The notes beneath the pieces were generated by a model. That model was not told where the DNA came from. It made no database searches and saw only the letters and a program-made list of their open reading frames with translations. Shown piece by piece: positions 6,701-8,218 of a stretch of DNA of 8,218 nucleotides (its first letter is position 1; every line of letters starts with the position of its first letter). This stretch comes from DATKWV01 sp035529405 (GTDB lineage: Bacteria; Planctomycetota; Phycisphaerae; Sedimentisphaerales; Anaerobacaceae): assembly GCA_035529405.1 (NCBI GenBank), contig DATKWV010000125.1, positions 1 through 8,218 of the forward strand. The letters run 5' to 3'. A program made the translations under genes and the position numbers.

Positions 6701-8218
6701 TGAGACCGACTATATCGGGGTGTTTGGTTATGTCGATGATGTAAACGCGGTGATCAAAGATTTGGTTTTAGTTGCGCCTGATGTTAATGTAGGCGGTTAT
6801 TCGTATTTCACGGGTTGTCTTGTTGGCAGGCTGCAATCCGGAACCATTATGGGCTGTGGTATTGAGGGCGGGTGTGTTAGGGGAGATGGTTGCACGGGTG
6901 CCCTGGCGGGATGCAACGAATCGGGGACAATTTCTAACTGCTATGCCGTAGCGAGCGTCTCAGGACGTGATTTTGCGGGCGGTCTGGTGGGGTCCAATCT
7001 TGGCAGTGTATTGGATTGCTATTCCAGGGGGGATGTCACGGGAACCTGGCATACTGTCGGTGGGCTGGCGGCGTATAATGGGGGAGATATGTCGAACTGC
7101 TATTCGATTAGCGAGGTCAATGGTGATTACTTTGTCGGGGGCCTTGTAGGGCACAATGGTGGCAGTGTCTCAGACTGCTATTCCGCCAGCGATGTCAACG
7201 GAACCTCGGCGGGTGTCGGAGGCTTGGTGGGCCGAAATGAAAACAGTGTGTCAAACTGCTATTCGGCTGGTAAAGTGACCGGCAGTCACAAAGTGGGGGG
7301 CCTGGTAGGGGACAATGGCAGCAGTGTGTCGGGCTGCTATTCTGCCTGCGATGTCAACGGAAGATGGCAGCATGTCGGGGGACTGGTGGGCGCGAATTCC
7401 GGCGCGATTTCAAGTTGCTGTGCTGTAGGCAGCGTTTCGGGAAATGAGTCATACACCGGCGGCCTGGCGGGAGGCAATAGTGGTACGATTTCAAACTGCT
7501 ATACAGAAGGCAGTGTTTCAGGAGGAGATTGGTACACCGGCGGCTTGGTGGGATTGAATGATTCCGGCATGGTGTCGGATTGCTATGCGACGGGAAGCGT
7601 CACGGGAATGTACTACACAGGTGGCCTGGTAGGATGGAATCATGGGGGCATCATGAATTGTTATGCAACAGGCAGTGTTACAGGAGATTCTTACACTGGC
7701 GGGCTGGTGGGACGTAATCAGTATTGGACTAACGCTTGTTTCTGGGACATCGAAACCACCGGCCAGGCTGGCAGTGCAGGTGGAGAAGGCAAAACAACCG
7801 AGCAGATGCAGACACAAAGCACCTTTACCAATGCTGGGTGGGACTTTGATACCCCGATCTGGAAAATATGTGAGGGCGTGGATTATCCACGGCTGGAGTG
7901 GGAGATGATAGATTGGCCGATAATCAAACAAGAGCCGGATATGACAACAGGCACAAGCAATACCATAAGCTGGCAAGAAGTCGATGAGGCAATCGAGTAT
8001 TACGCAATCTGCTGCAGTGATGATAATCTGGAAAATGTCGTTGCCGAAAGCGGCTGGGTCGATGTCAATGAATATACATTCGCCGGCCTTGAAACCGGAA
8101 AAACATACTTTTACGCGGTGAAGGCCCGGCAGAACTGCGTTCTGGAAAGCGAGTGGTCGGACGTGGTCAGCTCGATGCAGGTGACACTAAGTGACATCGT
8201 GGAGATTATGCTCGATGC
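3642..8218 (+). CDS. Large secreted three-module GLUG-repeat protein with a fibronectin III-like domain, 3'-truncated
   Basis: The frame is open from ATG 3642 to the window edge: 1525 full codons, no stop. The start is preceded by AGGAGG and a likely promoter and gives a signal peptide (residues 1-35), so the product is exported. The mature part has three homologous modules (residues about 40-532, 550-926, 945-1420), each with a DPYL...DIDLS...FTGIFDG header, a GCLVG first repeat, tandem GLUG repeats (Pfam PF07581-type, GGLVG...SNCYATGSVTG), an FWD end and a DYPRL tail. A fibronectin III-like domain follows (about 1426-1513). GLUG repeats occur in large surface proteins and in some IgA1 proteases, but I see no HExxH or other catalytic motif here. 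The regular period suggests a stacked beta fold. A cell-surface adhesive or structural role is inference. Dockerin-like or sorting segments, if present, lie beyond the window. No transmembrane segment is visible apart from the signal. Confidence 0.93.
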   Translation, partial: MKVNSNTAGKRTIITKGAIILVWLTIAAFTSAAWAGTYSGGSGTAEDPYLISTAQDMNAIGGNFADWGKHFLLTADIDLSVYTGTEFNMIGYYNYFSNKPFTGIFDGNDHTISNFTYITTEYSSFGLFGYASTGAVIKDVTLIDPNVNAADASQGVGCLVGRLQDGTISGCGIESGRITGERGYTGGLVGNNLGTITDCYAAGNVTGDHTTGGLVASNSGTISNCYATGSVTKYGTGFEDAFATGGLVGYNAGAISDCYATVNVVGKTVKTGGLVGYNSQGTISDCYAAGSVSGNWTSGGLVGNNKGTISNSYATANVTGVVTTGGLVANNSGTISNCYATGSVTKYGTELGDAFATGGLVGLNWCGTISNCYATGNVTGYERVGGLVGCNLYGTISNCCAAGSITGDNSIGGLVGYGEEGVISNSYASGAASGIWGIGGLVGESFRGVISNSYASGAVTGDWYAGGLVGDRYEPGTVNNCFWDIETTGQSSSAAGEGKTTAEMRTGATFLVWTCSGNWTIDDGNDYPRLAWQNLPGEPLGSVLCDLLDGTGIEDQPYLVRTAEQLNLIGSLSCEWDKHFKLMADIDLSGYTGTEFNLIGYIDPYNEPDDKAFTGIFDGNGYAISNFTYETDNDHVGAGLFCYINGPNAVIKDLTLVNANVNVGGESLYIGCLVGMLRDGTVSGCGVEGGSVTGKYFTGGLVGNNGQGNIEYSYGNIEDSYSTASVTGEAFVGGLVGNNESGTISNCYAAGSVTGGWCIGGLVGDNWECVISNCYASGAVSGILDTGGLAGSNAGSILNCYATGGVSASGTSWQSNYYYRTYIVVVVNGMGYYCLENHTSSSSFEDDLAAGYWKSTTGGLVGDNYKVSISASFWDVNSSGVDISAGGEPKTTAQMQTMSTFTDAGWGRCEQIWTIDEGQDYPRLLWEGKPGQPLPLEQLSDFLTGGGTRADPYLIYTADQFNLVGLFSCEWDKCFLLVNDIDLSGFRGTEFNIIGRPDEPFTGVFDGAGRTISNFTYTATETDYIGVFGYVDDVNAVIKDLVLVAPDVNVGGYSYFTGCLVGRLQSGTIMGCGIEGGCVRGDGCTGALAGCNESGTISNCYAVASVSGRDFAGGLVGSNLGSVLDCYSRGDVTGTWHTVGGLAAYNGGDMSNCYSISEVNGDYFVGGLVGHNGGSVSDCYSASDVNGTSAGVGGLVGRNENSVSNCYSAGKVTGSHKVGGLVGDNGSSVSGCYSACDVNGRWQHVGGLVGANSGAISSCCAVGSVSGNESYTGGLAGGNSGTISNCYTEGSVSGGDWYTGGLVGLNDSGMVSDCYATGSVTGMYYTGGLVGWNHGGIMNCYATGSVTGDSYTGGLVGRNQYWTNACFWDIETTGQAGSAGGEGKTTEQMQTQSTFTNAGWDFDTPIWKICEGVDYPRLEWEMIDWPIIKQEPDMTTGTSNTISWQEVDEAIEYYAICCSDDNLENVVAESGWVDVNEYTFAGLETGKTYFYAVKARQNCVLESEWSDVVSSMQVTLSDIVEIMLD
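3759..5237 (+). repeat. GLUG module 1 (residues about 40-532)
   Basis: The header (3759-4106, 116 codons) has GTAEDPYLIS, TADIDLS, FTGIFDGN, HTISNFTY and AVIKDVTL-type motifs. The array (4107-5093) opens with the variant first repeat GCLVGRLQDGTISGCGIE, has ten full GLUG repeats of about 26-33 residues, and ends in GGLVG...NNCFWD. The tail has GKTTAEM and DYPRLAW. Repeats 2 and 6 are near-identical in DNA. Repeats 9 and 10 share an exact 26-bp stretch (4905-4930 and 4986-5011, 81 bp apart). The cysteine before the aromatic residue is replaced by Ser in repeats 5, 9 and 10 only. Confidence 0.9.
4278..4727 (+). repeat. Near-identical 111-bp internal duplication (4278-4388 and 4617-4727)
   Basis: Bases 4278-4388 align without gaps to 4617-4727 at an offset of 339 bp (113 codons) with about five mismatches by eye. 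Each copy covers a whole GLUG repeat, an unusual 11-residue linker beginning KYGT, and the start of the next repeat. Neighbouring repeats are much less alike, so this points to recent segment duplication or gene conversion rather than conserved repeat chemistry. Confidence 0.85.
5289..6419 (+). repeat. GLUG module 2 (residues about 550-926)
   Basis: The header (5289-5648, 120 codons) matches module 1: DQPYLVRTAEQLNLIG, ADIDLSGYTGTEFNLIG, FTGIFDGNG, AVIKDLTLV. The array (5649-6266) opens with GCLVGMLRDGTVSGCGVE, then has only four full GLUG repeats and ends in SASFWD. Repeat 1 has an internal partial duplication (SYGNIEDSYST). Repeat 4 has an insertion of about 45 residues before the next GGLVG. 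The tail repeats KTTAQMQT and DYPRLLWE. This module has the shortest array. Confidence 0.9.
6086..6120. repeat. Perfect 10-bp inverted repeat inside the coding region
   Basis: CAACTACTAC (6086-6095) is exactly reverse-complementary to GTAGTAGTTG (6111-6120). Inside them, after one T-T mismatch, three more A/T pairs can form, giving about 13 pairs and a short loop. It encodes part of the aromatic and valine-rich insertion (NYYYRTYIVVVV) in module 2. It could be a remnant of an inserted palindromic element, a local mRNA structure, or chance in a Tyr/Val-rich stretch. Confidence 0.7.
6474..7901 (+). repeat. GLUG module 3 (residues about 945-1420)
   Basis: The header (6474-6809, 112 codons) has RADPYLIYTADQFNLVG, NDIDLSGF, FTGVFDGAG and AVIKDLVLV. 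The array (6810-7748) opens with GCLVGRLQSGTIMGCGIE, then has ten full repeats and ends in NACFWD. Repeats 2-6 are a sub-type (CYS in place of CYA, often with VNG), while repeats 1 and 7-10 are closer to the common type. Every repeat here keeps the in-register cysteine. The tail has KTTEQMQT and DYPRLEWE. Confidence 0.9.
7917..8180 (+). other. Fibronectin type III-like domain (residues about 1426-1513)
   Basis: About 88 residues after the third module follow the FN3 strand pattern: NTISWQEV near the B strand, EYYAICCS near C, YTFAGLETGKTYFYAVKAR for the E-F region (with the typical GLxxGxxYxYxVxA core) and SEWSDVVSSMQ at the end. Such domains act as spacers or carbohydrate- or protein-binding units in secreted bacterial proteins. 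No further complete domain follows before the window ends 38 bases later. Confidence 0.8.

Overview
The window holds two genes on the + strand with a 426-bp gap between them, and both run off the window. The left gene (1-3215) is almost all of mfd, the transcription-repair coupling factor; only its first few dozen codons lie upstream. The right gene (3642 to the end) is a very large secreted repeat protein that stays open in a single frame for 1525 complete codons and has no stop in the window.

Organism: GC content is moderate. The right gene has a Sec-type signal peptide, arrays of GLUG repeats, 'CFWD' array ends, 'DYPRL' module ends and a fibronectin III-like domain. From memory this combination is typical of Planctomycetota, particularly Phycisphaerae-type lineages from anoxic sediments and wastewater. 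That assignment is inference; mfd is universal in bacteria and does not decide it.

Layout: 1-3215 mfd (UvrB-like module, RNA polymerase interaction domain, RecG-like translocase, C-terminal TRCF domain). 3216-3641 is an intergenic mosaic of short repeats, followed by a near-consensus sigma70-type promoter (TTGACT, 17 bp, TATAAA) and a strong Shine-Dalgarno. 3642-8218 is the GLUG protein: signal peptide, then three homologous modules (3759-5237, 5289-6419, 6474-7901), then a fibronectin III-like domain (7917-8180), then the window edge. Each module has a non-repetitive header of about 112-120 residues, a specialised first repeat (GCLVG), a variable number of GLUG repeats (10, 4 and 10 full copies plus a closing 'FWD' repeat), and an EMQ/DYPRL tail.

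The two genes have no evident functional link: mfd is DNA-repair housekeeping, and the GLUG protein appears to have its own promoter. I see no RNA gene, CRISPR array, transposase or defence system. The points most worth a second look are in the GLUG protein: the triplicated module plan, a Cys/Ser position kept in register through the repeats, a 111-bp near-identical internal duplication, and a 45-residue insertion carrying a strong DNA inverted repeat.
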